Below, piece by piece: positions 1 to 17,835 of a stretch of 64,000 nucleotides of DNA. A program made the translations under genes and the position numbers. Where the stretch lies: positions 1,433,501 to 1,497,500 of the forward strand of contig CM046337.1 of the NCBI GenBank assembly GCA_025403435.1. The letters are read 5' to 3'. Within the stretch, counting starts at the first letter, position 1. The number at the start of each line of letters is the position of its first letter. The stretch comes from Artocarpus heterophyllus. Taxonomy: Eukaryota > Streptophyta > Magnoliopsida > Rosales > Moraceae. The notes below the pieces were generated by a model. It saw nothing but the letters and a program-made list of their open reading frames with translations, made no database searches and had not been told where the DNA came from.

Positions 1-748
1 ACTAATATTCCAAATTTTGACTACTCTTCTCTTTTTGGTATTGTAAAATTTGCAAGATATACTTTATCAGTTGTGTTTGTCACCCTGGTATCGGTATTAC
101 TGAAATGACACATAGCTTCTTATATCACCTTATACTGTTTTCTTTTCTATTGATTAAACTCGCCGTTTTCCCCTTCATTTTGGTAACCTTCAAGTTCAAA
201 GGCATGGCTGAAAAGAGAATTTCTCTATTCCATCTGACAAGGTTTTGTTGTATATACTATCAGTATCTTACGTTGTTTTTGGATTGTAAAATTTTCATGC
301 ACACCGTAGTTATATATATATATATACACACACATATGAGTGCGGTTTTAATGGTTATATCTCCAATAAATGTTGTTATTATTAGTCATTTGATATAAAT
401 CTGACGGTTGTAATTAAATTAATAGTTGATTAAAAAATTTAAGATAATTAATGATGTTGAATTTTTATTACCCTATATTATTGGTTGTTATTAAAACATT
501 CTTTTATTGGAAAGGTAACTGATAGAAACACATACAAACATATATCGTCTGCCTAATTTGACACCTTATGCCAGCTAACCACTCTTATTTATAATTAGCT
601 TTTAAGATTGTTTTATCCTTGCTTTTGCAACGGATACACCAGACACATCCATTTCTCTTGTCTTTCTGTTGCTTCTGCCAATGTGGTGATTTAGGGACTT
701 CATAAATTTGGCCCAAATTTGGCCCAACATTGTGAAAAGCAATTTTAA

Positions 749-868
749 GGGTCCGTTTGTTTTATGGTTTGAATCACGGTTTGAATCATTTTGCTATAGT
801 ATTTTCTCTTACAAAAATTTAAATATTCATTCAAATACTCTATTTAAATACTCGAACCAAACGGACTC
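749..868. mobile_element. Short terminal-inverted-repeat element (MITE-like)
   Basis: The ~120-bp segment opens with GGGTCCGTTTG and closes with CAAACGGACTC, which are imperfect inverted complements. The interior repeats the word GGTTTGAATCA. Ends of the type GGNCCGTTTGG are common in non-autonomous hAT-like elements of plants. No convincing 8-bp target duplication was found, so the superfamily is an inference. Confidence 0.5.
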
Positions 869-2227
869 TAAAAGATTCTTGTCTAGGGAGATATGGAGTT
901 AGAGATTCATTTTACCTTTTGAAAAATTATTAACAAATTATATAAATAGATAATATAATACATAATTAACTATCATCAATTATTTCAACTCTCTTTTCAT
1001 TCTATCAAATAACATATAAGATTTTAAAAATTCTCTCTATTTTTCCTGCCAAATAGAGCTGACATATGAGTCCTTTTCCCCCCTCCTCTCTACGACGTCT
1101 TCCTTTCACTGCGGAAAAAATAAAAGCAAATCAAGAGATCTCACCTATTACAAATTTATTCCTTTTTTAAGTTTTTATTATTTTCATACCCTATAATTTA
1201 AGGATACATCACATTAACATCCTATAGTTTGAAAAAAATTAAAATGAAATAATGTGGTTTAAAAAATATCATTTTAAAACCCTAAGTCTGTGTTTTTGAC
1301 GTGAAATTTCCAATTAAACCTTTCATTAATGAACTCTAATAAAAGAAAATAAATACCAATAATACTAAAAAATGAATAAGTCTACATATATGTCTTCTTT
1401 TGAGTTTTGTTTAATATTTTGTTTTGATTTTCAATTATATTTTTACAAAATTAATTTAGAATTTATTAATAAAAGGGTAATAAGAAAATTTCATGTAAAA
1501 ATATGAACTCAAGTTACTAAAATTATATTTTTAAAAACTACAAGTTAACATAATGATATTTTTCAAACAATAGAGTATGAAAGCGATATTTCTTAAAACA
1601 CATAGTACCAAAATAATAATAATCCTTTTTTCCCTCTCTCAATTACTCGGTTAAAAATCGTTTCGATCTATTTGATCTTAATTTCTTCTCGTACCTGCTT
1701 TCAATCTTCTTCACATTTGTGAAATTTGGTTATTGGGAAGTAATTTGTTTGTGTATTGTTTGGATGATATGGACGAGGGATCTTTTCCCTTTCATACTTT
1801 GTTTTAATATTCATCAGACATTATTCTACTGCTTTTGAAACTAACAACAGTTTCAAAATGACGATTGATCAAACACCGGACTCTTTTATGTCACAACCAT
1901 TTCTCTCTTTATCAGACATAACAATAATCTTTTAAAATCAACAGAAATACCAAACTGACTTGTTGTAGCAAATCTACATGAATTGATCACTGTATCCAAT
2001 ACAAGCTAGGAGTGATTCTATGACAAAGGTGTCCTTGCTATGAAGCTCATTATGCTTATATCAACATTTTTTATCTCACTTTGGAAAATGGTCAATATAT
2101 AGTCTGCTGGGCTCTTGCTTGGGTTGTGTGATACATCACTAGCTTCACACACGGTTTTTGCCGTCAAAATGTGAAAATTCATTTTTAATTTATCTATTTT
2201 TGATGAATTAACCCCTCTGTGGGCACA

Positions 2228-2345
2228 CCGGTTCAAACTATAGTTTAAACTATTTACAGTTTAAAGCTCTCAGCAGTTATAATGTAAAGCTCTAACATGT
2301 TATAGTGTTTTTAACCTAAAAATGGTTTGAACTTTTCTCCTAAAC
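2228..2345. mobile_element. Short foldback element of the TAAAGCTCT family
   Basis: The segment contains GGTTCAAACTATAGTTTAAACT near one end and AATGGTTTGAACTTTTCTCC near the other, which can fold back on each other. The inner word TAATGTAAAGCTCT recurs in related copies in this window, for example at 14898-15048, 42681-42852 and 58200-58342. It is judged a non-autonomous DNA transposon from this repetition. Confidence 0.45.
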
Positions 2346-2779
2346 ACAACGAAGTGTGAACGTTATGTAGGGTTAAAAAAAAAAAAACTCATCTCCTTTA
2401 ATCAGATTCTCTCAAGTGTGACTGACTGACTGTAACTGTGTGTATGTGTGTTTGTTTTTTTGAAACTTAGTTTGTTGCCTTAATAAATTACTAGTAATTA
2501 TGATCTTTTTAATTGAAAAAACACATCAGTGGTTAATAGATATGGCCTAGGCTTTTTTTTAGGGGGAATCATCATACGATGCTTGTAATTATGATGATAT
2601 TGCGTTGTTTATTTTTTGGATTGCAAGTAATTTACATCCCGACTTCGTATTTGAAAAAAAAAATGATGTTGGCAAGTCTATACTCTGAGAAAAATCACAG
2701 GTCCACTTCAAAAGGTTTGTCTCCACTTTTCTTCCACTCTACAAAAAAGGAAATAGAGAAGGCCACTTGTGGCAACGTC

Positions 2780-3041
2780 TCTTATAATAAACATTACACA
2801 CACACATATATAAACACAGATATAGATAACTTCATTGCTATGGAGCTGGATCACATACACGACATGTATTATTATATAGAAAGATATGTACATAATATTC
2901 CTACCAAGGAAAGCTCGAGTCATGTCGTAGCTTTGTAGTTGCATTTTGGTTATTATATTTGTATACAACTATAAAAATAGGGTATTTTGCTGTTTATTTT
3001 GGCTTACTAACAATGTTCATTAGGTTAGTTAAGACATTAAA
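2780..3041 (+). repeat. Inverted duplication, copy 1, part a
   Basis: Read forward, this matches the reverse complement of about 24470-24735 over nearly its whole length, including the shared words GCTGGATCACAT, ACATAATATTCCTACCA and TTTGGCTTACTAACAATGTTC. The match stops at 3041 and resumes at about 4275. The intervening DNA is therefore an insertion absent from the other copy. Confidence 0.8.
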
Positions 3042-4268
3042 GGCCCGTTTAGTGCATTGGATATGATAGCATTAGATAGGATAATTTTAGAAAATTATAT
3101 TAGATTGTATTAGAAATGATAGGATAAAATTTTAGCTAATCCAATCCCATATTTAGTGTTGTTTTACTAGGATAGGGGCTTTTTGTAAAATTTTTTCAAA
3201 AATTTTGGTTACATTGGAATTTTTTAAAATTAGAAGGGAAAAAAATATAATTATCAAAGTATTTTTGTCACATAAAAATTACATTTTGATCTCTTGTTTT
3301 TTTTTAAAAAATTATAATTTGAGCTTATATTTTATAAATTTTTGCAAATAGGTCTTTGAAGATTTTCATAATATACAAAGGTTGTGTTTGCCATGCTTTA
3401 GCAAGGGACTACATAATCCATTTTTAAGGGGATTCACATATGGATTGAATAAGAGCTTATTCAATTCAATCCTTTAAAGTTTTTCACTAATTAAAGTATT
3501 AAGATTAAATCTAATCCAATTCTCCTTAATCCTGCGCATCTTACATCCTAAGTATATAGCGATCATAATGATAAGAAGTGTGAAATCAAATTCAATGTCT
3601 TTTAGAATATTAACCCACGCAGAGGATTTCGAGGATTGACCTTCCCGGTAAGGTCACTGTGGGGGTTAGAAAAAGACAAGAAGCCCCCCTCCCGGACTGT
3701 GGGGGCTCTGTTCCTAGCCCAAAATTTTACTACAAAGGTGATAGAAAGGTGAAAAACATAAAGAAAATATGTTTTTTTTTGTTCCCAGGATCTCGCCCCG
3801 ACAGTGGAAGAAGTTGTGAGGCCGCGAGGTAAGACAAAAGCAACATCCGGCCACGCCCTTGAAGCTCTATGGCTGCGGGCGTAGAGAAACCACATCTTGC
3901 GCGACCACGCAAGAAAAGCATGCGGCCATGAGTGTCGGCATGCTGAAGTTCACATTTTGTGTTTTTTAGTGGTTTGTTACTCATTCTTTGTAAACCTATG
4001 AATAGATAAGTTGAGTTATTTGCTTTGTTGAGAGTGAAACTTAGAAAATTGAGTAAGAGAGAGGCTTGTGAAAAATCTTGAGAGAGTGTGCATGCTATTT
4101 TCTCTTATAAACTTCTTGTCCATCGTAGTAAATTATTCTGCAGTAGCTGAAAGTGGACGTAACTCTCACATCAAGGGTGAACCACTATAAATTTCGTGTA
4201 TTCTTATTTATTTTTGTTCACATATTTTTCATTCTTGGTAGAATTAGGACTTCTAATTTGCAACAAGT
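3042..4268 (+). mobile_element. Composite insertion defined by a paralogous empty site
   Basis: The partner duplication near 24.44-24.46 kb lacks this ~1.2-kb stretch, so it was inserted here or lost there. The first part (about 3042-3560) opens with GGCCCGTTTAGTG and is rich in GGATAGGAT-type words. An inverted relative lies at about 51440-51846. The second part (about 3600-4260) resembles the R-U5 part of an LTR: GTGGACGTAAC, then GGGTGAACCACTATAAATTTCGTGT. No coding domain or primer-binding site was seen. The short minus-strand open frames inside are not believed to be genes. Confidence 0.55.
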
Positions 4269-4274
4269 TTTCCA

Positions 4275-4440
4275 TCTTTTCTTGTTGAATTAGCACTTTC
4301 ATGTTCAATCTGTGTCAAAAAGAAAATATTAAAACGACGATAGTTTTTCTTTAAATTTTTAGTCATGTTTTGTATAAGTTATTATGTTTTAGTCTTGTCT
4401 CGTCAACATTTGAAATATTAAATATATTATTGATTAGAAT
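4275..4440 (+). repeat. Inverted duplication, copy 1, part b
   Basis: This matches the reverse complement of about 24290-24440, sharing TTGTTGAATTAGCACTTT and TTATTATGTTTTAGTCTT. It continues part a after the composite insertion. Confidence 0.75.
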
Positions 4441-4479
4441 TTCTTTTTTCTGAAAATATATTCTAGGTTGGTATTGAAT

Positions 4480-5436
4480 AGCAAAGGTTGCGTTTACTTG
4501 TGAAAGCTGTATTTTTAGAAATTACCGAATTTTAATTAAAGCTCAGTTAATTAAAATTACCAAACGCATAAAATAAGTAAAAAAACACAATAAATTGTTA
4601 TTGAGATTCGGTTGTTAAACCTACATCTCGGGCCATGCCCAGATATTGAACAATCCACTAAGAAAAACTGTGTACATGCAGTAATTGGACTTAATTAATG
4701 TAAGACTCCTTTTGAATGATTGAGGCCTATGTTGCTGTATTTATTATGGCTTTGTTCAGCGAGCACCACTTTTCTTTGATTTGCTTCACAAGACTCCGTC
4801 TACTGCAAAATGTTTTCTCCTGAAAACTGCAAGTTCTCCTCTCGGAGAATGATGTATCTTCTCTTGAAAAATACTTAGATGAAAACTCACCGTCTTTATG
4901 CTTGTTTTTCCTCCGAAAACTCTATTCAAAAGTCTCAGACTTGTCCTCCTTTTATAGGCGGTGAAACCTTATAACAATTCAACTTGTTGTAGAATCTGTT
5001 GTGACAAATTTGAACTCACTAATGCAACCTGCCTTTGGAACACATGATCTCTCTTCTAAATTGGGTATTCTTCGTTTAAAAGAGAGATAAATCCTCATTT
5101 AATTTAAATTTCTATTTTTTTTTCAAATCCAACTTGTTTCCCAACTTAAGATAAACTTAGATTTTGATTTGTAATTCGAAATATACACGGAAATATACTT
5201 TGAAAATCTTCTTTATCTCTGAAATCTTCTTATTGGGATAAAATTTTCACATCATTAATATTATCTCCAAGATTTTCATATTCTTCACGTGATAAAATCT
5301 CTAAGACTTGACTTTCATATTCTACATATTATCTTCACGTTATCACATTACAAACATTTATCTCATAAATGTATTTTTGCCTTTTCTATTTAAAATTACA
5401 AAGTCAATATCTCAATACAAAAATTCAATCTTAACA
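4480..5436 (-). mobile_element. Probable solo LTR (Ty1/copia-like), minus strand
   Basis: On the minus strand the segment starts TGTTAAGATTGAA at 5436. It carries a core promoter, CCTATAAAAGGAGG, near 4950-4970. It ends with an R-U5-like stretch, TAACAACCGAATCTCAATAAC, near 4600. No gag or pol, and no primer-binding site, adjoins it. The inverted duplicate at 24.2-24.3 kb reads across this position without it, which supports an insertion. The low-coordinate end and the target duplication could not be fixed. Confidence 0.5.
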
Positions 5437-5449
5437 ACCTGACGTGACA

Positions 5450-5520
5450 ATTTTGAAAAACTAAGGGTACAAAAATACATCAATGTGGTAGCATTAGTCT
5501 GTGGGCCCCGGCCGGATTAC
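5450..5520 (+). repeat. Inverted duplication, copy 1, part c
   Basis: Words such as AAAAATACATCAAT and the GC-rich CCCCGGCCGGAT match the reverse complement of about 24177-24245. This is the last stretch shared by the two inverted copies. It directly precedes the duplicated beta-glucosidase unit. Confidence 0.7.
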
Positions 5521-5524
5521 TATG

Positions 5525-8152
5525 ATCTTATTTTTCGTGTCCAATCCATATGCATATTTTAATGTTGACTGCTCAGCAAACGAAGACAATGATATGATTT
5601 TGTCTCTCGAATTTTCAATGCCTTATTATTATTATTATTTTTTAATGTTGTCTTTCGTGTTTAATTTGTGTCGAGAAAGACAATTTGCGAATCACATAAT
5701 ACATATTCGTGACTAATATTTGATTGCACAAAACGTGTACATTTCCAACTCTACATAGGATCAAATTCAATGACTTTGCACAATCATCAGTCAATATATA
5801 TATATATATATATATATTCTAATACGAGGTACCCGCCTAATGCAATCTATCTAGTAACCAAAAATATTATCATTAAGAATTGCTCTTTCTAATTGTTTTC
5901 CATTAATATGAAAATATACGAATAAATATACTAATTCAACTTATAATTGAATTGAAGTTGAACATCTGTGGCATTTGTATTTCTAAACGTAGAGATGCAG
6001 ACATAAAAAATATAATCATCTTATAATTTTTTCAGATTACAAGATAATATCATGAACTTTTAATTAAAGATAATAATGTAAACTTAAGTATGAAGATATG
6101 GAACTCAACATTTACAAAAAAAATCAACAAATTTATATGTTTTAATGATGGTAAATGCTTAACATTTATTATAGGTATGTGTTTACAAGATTGTTACATT
6201 AATGAGTTATAAAGTTAGGATTAGAATATCTATATATAAGTACATCTATCAATGAAAAGAAATAACAACTTAAGAGTTAATAAAAGTTAAGATCAGAATT
6301 AAAGTCTCTAGCTTTATTCAACTTCCTATATAATATATGTGCATACATATGTAAATACAGAAAAAGGAAACTCAAAACCTATTCTTGGTTCAAGTATATG
6401 ATATCTATGATCAATTTCGTAGAGACACAAAATTAAATTTTGGATTTTAAAGTGTGGACTTTCAATTATTAATGCCAAATCTGGCAGTACCCCAATTCTT
6501 ATTTATTCTTTCAAGTGAAAGTTGAGTTTGAGACTGCAGAAAAATTCAGAGGAGAAAACTTTTTTCCTCAGATGCACTTTCCAAAGATTGATTCCAATGT
6601 ATCTGTAGATAAGCACAATCTCTTCTTTTTTGGAAAAAGTCCCATATCACTTCTTATTTGGAAAAAGTCCCATATAATTTCTAGCAAAAAAGCATACAAA
6701 AGGTTCTTAAAAGGAAAAAAAAAAAAACTAGGAAAAGGTTATGATGGAACTCAAATTCAGTCTAAGTTTTGTGTCTTAAATAGTATCTAACTAATTGCAT
6801 TATGATATATTATTTAAAAAATTGAAATAATTCTTAATTGATTTTTACATGCTTTTCATTAAAATAGAATATTATAATATGATTAATTATAGATCGAAAT
6901 TAGACAAAAAATTTAAGTTTGTTATGATGCTATATTAAAGTAGAAAACAATATATATGCCTGTTTGATACAGCTTCTGCTTGTACCTTTAGTCAGTAGAA
7001 GAAGAGAAGCAAAAACTATAGCTTTTTAGTAACTGTTTGGAATCATATTTTTAAAAAAGCTTTAATTGGTCAAAACAGTTTCAATTATTTGTAAAAATAA
7101 AAAAAATTATATTTTAGCTTATCATGTATTATTAGTACTCTAGTATAAGTTTCAAGTATTTTTTAGAAGTGCTTTTTTGAGAAGCTATATTCAATGATTT
7201 TGACAAAAAGCACTTTTGAACAGCAAAAGTTTTTCTAATAGTTCATCTAAATATTTTTAGAAGTAGCTTTTATATTTAAAAAGCTAAAAACAGGTTTTAA
7301 AAAGCCCTTTCAAACAGATGGTGTTTCCAAAGTTGCATCATATGAAGGTAATGGATGTATAACTTTGCGTTTATTTGTGGCTATACGGCCATGCGTATTG
7401 ACTGTTGACCTAATTAAATGAATTGATAGCCTCGTGACTCAATAATGACTATGACATATGGCTAGATTGATCGCAATATATGTAACCTTACGTCATTTAT
7501 CCTTAATGGAAAGCCACGTTTTAAATACACAACTAAATATTTATAAGAATGGTGTGTCTATTTATACATCCCGGTTGATTTTTGATATACTCTTTTTTAA
7601 TAAGATTTATTTATTACTGAATTACTTATTAATAAAATTACTTTTAAAGACAAAAGCGTTAAAAAAAAATTCATTACATATCCTATCTTAAAAAATATAT
7701 ATTCCTTCTAAAAGATTAGTGTACTATTTTTTTCTAAAAGAATGAATATAGATTCCAACATGCAAGATTCTCATATAAAAAAATATATATGGTTTATATT
7801 TCTTTTTTGAAATTTTATTTTTATTATTATTCTAACCCCATTTTATGTATGCTAATCATAATTATATTAACGCAAATTGTTTGATTTATAAACACCTACA
7901 AATCATGGAGCAAATTACAAAAATAGAAACAAGATATCAAAAATACTTTTATAATTTATGATATATCAAAATTTAAATAAAAGAATAACTAATAAAAAAA
8001 ATAAGATAGTAGATCTTGATTTATAAATAGAAGCACCCTTTAATTTTTTCCGGCAACGACTATAGTACAGAGGAATGGCAGCGATTTAGAAATTTGAAGA
8101 AAATTGGTCGTTTGCTTTGAGGTCTCCATTATTTGTGATAATGCACGCTGCA
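5525..8152 (+). repeat. Upstream part of duplicated unit A
   Basis: Long stretches match 41250-44100 in the same orientation. Shared words include CCAATCCATATGCATAT, TCTATCTAGTAACCA and ACTTATAATTGAATTGAAG. The duplication that made the two beta-glucosidase genes therefore reaches at least 2.7 kb upstream of the start codon. The stretch is otherwise non-coding and AT-rich. Confidence 0.75.
6958..7321. mobile_element. Foldback MITE with AAGCACTTTT interior
   Basis: The ends are GCCTGTTTGATACAGC and AAGCCCTTTCAAACAG, approximate inverted complements. The interior has paired words such as AGCTTTTTAGTAACTG and AAAAAGCACTTTTGAACAG. A similar element lies at about 15059-15350. It sits about 0.95 kb upstream of the first beta-glucosidase and is missing from the equivalent position of unit B. 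Confidence 0.5.
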
Positions 8153-8159
8153 ACGTGTC
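8153..8159 (+). promoter_or_regulatory. ACGTGTC element conserved between paralogue promoters
   Basis: ACGTGTC has an ACGTG core, the core bound by bZIP factors in ABRE and G-box elements. It lies in a proximal promoter block almost identical at 44105-44111 in the paralogue. Conservation may reflect recent duplication rather than selection. Confidence 0.35.
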
Positions 8160-8212
8160 ACTTTCTTATACGTCGTTTACCATTCTATGTTTTAATCTTC
8201 CGGCTTGTCCTC

Positions 8213-8220
8213 TATATAAA
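8213..8220 (+). promoter_or_regulatory. TATA box of the first beta-glucosidase gene
   Basis: TATATAAA lies 55 bp before the ATG at 8275, a normal spacing for a plant core promoter with a short 5' leader. The same box is kept at 44165-44172 before the paralogue. Confidence 0.75.
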
Positions 8221-8274
8221 GGCATGCATGGTGGAGACAACATCGATCATTACTAGCCAAAATAACATTCTGCA

Positions 8275-14721
<6,447 letters not shown>

Positions 14722-14897
14722 TGGGCACACCCCACGTCTTACATTTATCATTATACTCCATATTATTAATCTTATCAATAAGGATAGATTCTCATTTGTA
14801 TCCATTTACATTATTTTTATTAATAACACCGTAATTTGTGCCCTTATTAATTATAAGTAGTTCATAATGTGTGAGTTTATAATCCAATCATAAGTCT

Positions 14898-15048
14898 TAA
14901 AAAGGTGTTTGGCAAAAGCAGTTTTAACTAAAACTTTTGGTTGTTATAATGTAAAGCTCTCACATACAACAGTGATCTAAAAAGTGAGCTATAGTGCTAT
15001 AATTTTCAGTTTAAAAGTTTTACTTGTAACCACACTTCTCAAACATAT
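14898..15048. mobile_element. Short foldback element of the TAAAGCTCT family
   Basis: It starts AAAAGGTGTTTGGCAAAAG and ends near ACACTTCTCAAACATAT. The inner word ATAATGTAAAGCTCTCACAT is shared with other copies in the window. It lies just past the 3' end of the first beta-glucosidase. Confidence 0.45.
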
Positions 15049-15058
15049 TATTAGTTAG

Positions 15059-15350
15059 GGCCCCTTTGGCACGTTTTTGCTTGTGTTTTTTAGTTGGTAA
15101 AAAAAGAGAAGTAAAAGTTGTGATTTTTTAGTAAGTGTTTAGAACCATATTTTAAAAATAGCTTAAATAGGCTAAAATAATTTTATAATTTTTTAATAGA
15201 TAACAAAAAATGTTATAATGAAGTGTATAATGTATGATTAAAACTCTATTATATGTTTCAAAGTCTATTTAAAAAATGCATTTTTGAAAAACCATATTTC
15301 GTGGCTTTTGCTCAAGCACTTCTATAGAGCCAAAGCACTTTTGGTAAATC
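15059..15350. mobile_element. Foldback MITE related to 6958-7321
   Basis: It opens GGGCCCCTTTGGCACG and contains AGAGAAGTAAAAGTTGTGAT and TTTTTAGTAAGTGTTTAGAA, close to the words in the 6958 element, with AAGCACTTTTGGTAAAT near the other end. There is no coding capacity. Confidence 0.45.
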
Positions 15351-16330
15351 ATTAGTAAAATCCGATGACACTTAGTGAGAGAAACATATGCTAGAGACTT
15401 GATAACAAGAAAGTATCTCACCACATTAAAATTGAGAACATATAAAGCTCTTTTTGACAAATCCCCTACAATCGATAGATTTTTCCAATCAATTAAAGGG
15501 CAAAACCCGGTAGCACTAAGGGATACCTATACCATCTAGAGACAACTCTGATGTACAACACCCTCCCAGGCTTAGATCTAGCAAACATAATGCACGTCCT
15601 GAAGGTGAGGAAACCACCTCTATTATTACAAACTAATAGCAAAAATGTAAAAACATAAGACCCTTGCGGGCGGAATCACAACCTTTATTTGCTAAACATA
15701 GAAATTAAAAGACAGAGGTAAAATCCCAAAGATTGTGACAAAGGTTCTAGAGTAAAGGCAACCACCATTGAGAATGGATGAGACCACTGCTATGCAACTG
15801 GCAAAATTTGCTTCTCGCGGTTGTCCTTTTTCACTACAGAAGGACCCCCACAACACACCAGCTCCTCCATCCCACCAAGAGCAAGACTGCCATGAAGCCC
15901 GCCAGCTCATCTGCCGTCTAAGGAGAAAAGAGCAAGAAGCCCATGCTCTTGCAAGCTGATGAGCATCAGATCTCCCCCTAAGACCCAAGACCTCCACAAA
16001 ACCTATCTATACCTTTCTAGAGTGAGGAGGAAAAAGATGCCCTTCTACCAACTCCATCCATCGCGCCCCAAGACCATCTTCGGCCATGACTAGAAAACCT
16101 AAGCCCCCACTTGGAAGCAAGCACCAAATCTCTCCCCCAAAACCTGAGTTATCCATCTCAACCCAAAAGCCAAACGCATCGCACCCTTATGCTTCCTTTC
16201 CAAGGGGGGAAGTCCAGAAAACCGCCCTTGGGTGGCCTCGGACATCAACCCTTCTTCCTCCACGTGCGAGGTGGTGCAACAAAGTCCAAACAATATGAAA
16301 AAAAACCTAGTACAGAAAACCTGACTTTTT
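15351..16330. repeat. Unclassified repeat, related to 34600-35010
   Basis: About 15360-15640 shares diverged but ordered words with 34660-34980 in the same orientation: GATGACACTTAGTGAGAGAA against TATGACACTCGGTGAGATAA, AAGTATCTC, and GAGGAAACCACCTCTATTATT against GAGGAACCGCCTTTATTGTT. The downstream part to 16330 is unusually GC-rich for this window and full of short overlapping open frames, none with a recognised domain. It is probably a piece of a retroelement or a degraded gene; I cannot name it. Confidence 0.45.
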
Positions 16331-16617
16331 TCCCTTAGTTTTTGAGGTTTTTATGGTTCAAAGTTCAAACTATCAAATCAATGATTAAATCAAGCCTAAA
16401 AAGATTTGACAAGCACTGATTTAAACATACTCTTGGTTCTAACCTCATGAATCAATGAGCCAACAGGCTCTAAGTGTTTAGTGTACCGTTTTCCTTTCTT
16501 GAACTATGAAATATTTTCATTTAATAAATTTGAGTAAGGTGCTTGTGCTAGTAGAAATTGTTTCTTACACGAGGGTTAAGACTGTCGTGAAATGTTTACA
16601 CGTCGGTCACACTTGAC

Positions 16618-17835
<1,218 letters not shown>

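Larger units (their letters stand above)
1..2540. other. AT-rich intergenic flank, no gene seen
   Basis: No reading frame here has a recognisable domain or plausible splice structure; the short open frames are chance ones in AT-rich DNA. It holds two small inverted-repeat elements (749-868 and 2228-2345, listed separately) and short TA and TG runs. Nothing else is supportable. Confidence 0.6.

Noticed and set aside
3602..3984. Minus-strand frames of 97 and 84 residues
   Set aside because: They fall in the LTR-like part of an insertion absent from the duplicate copy, and overlap each other in different frames.
15692..16338. Overlapping open frames on both strands around 16 kb
   Set aside because: No domain, frames overlap on both strands, and the region is part of a repeat. 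Treated as composition effect.
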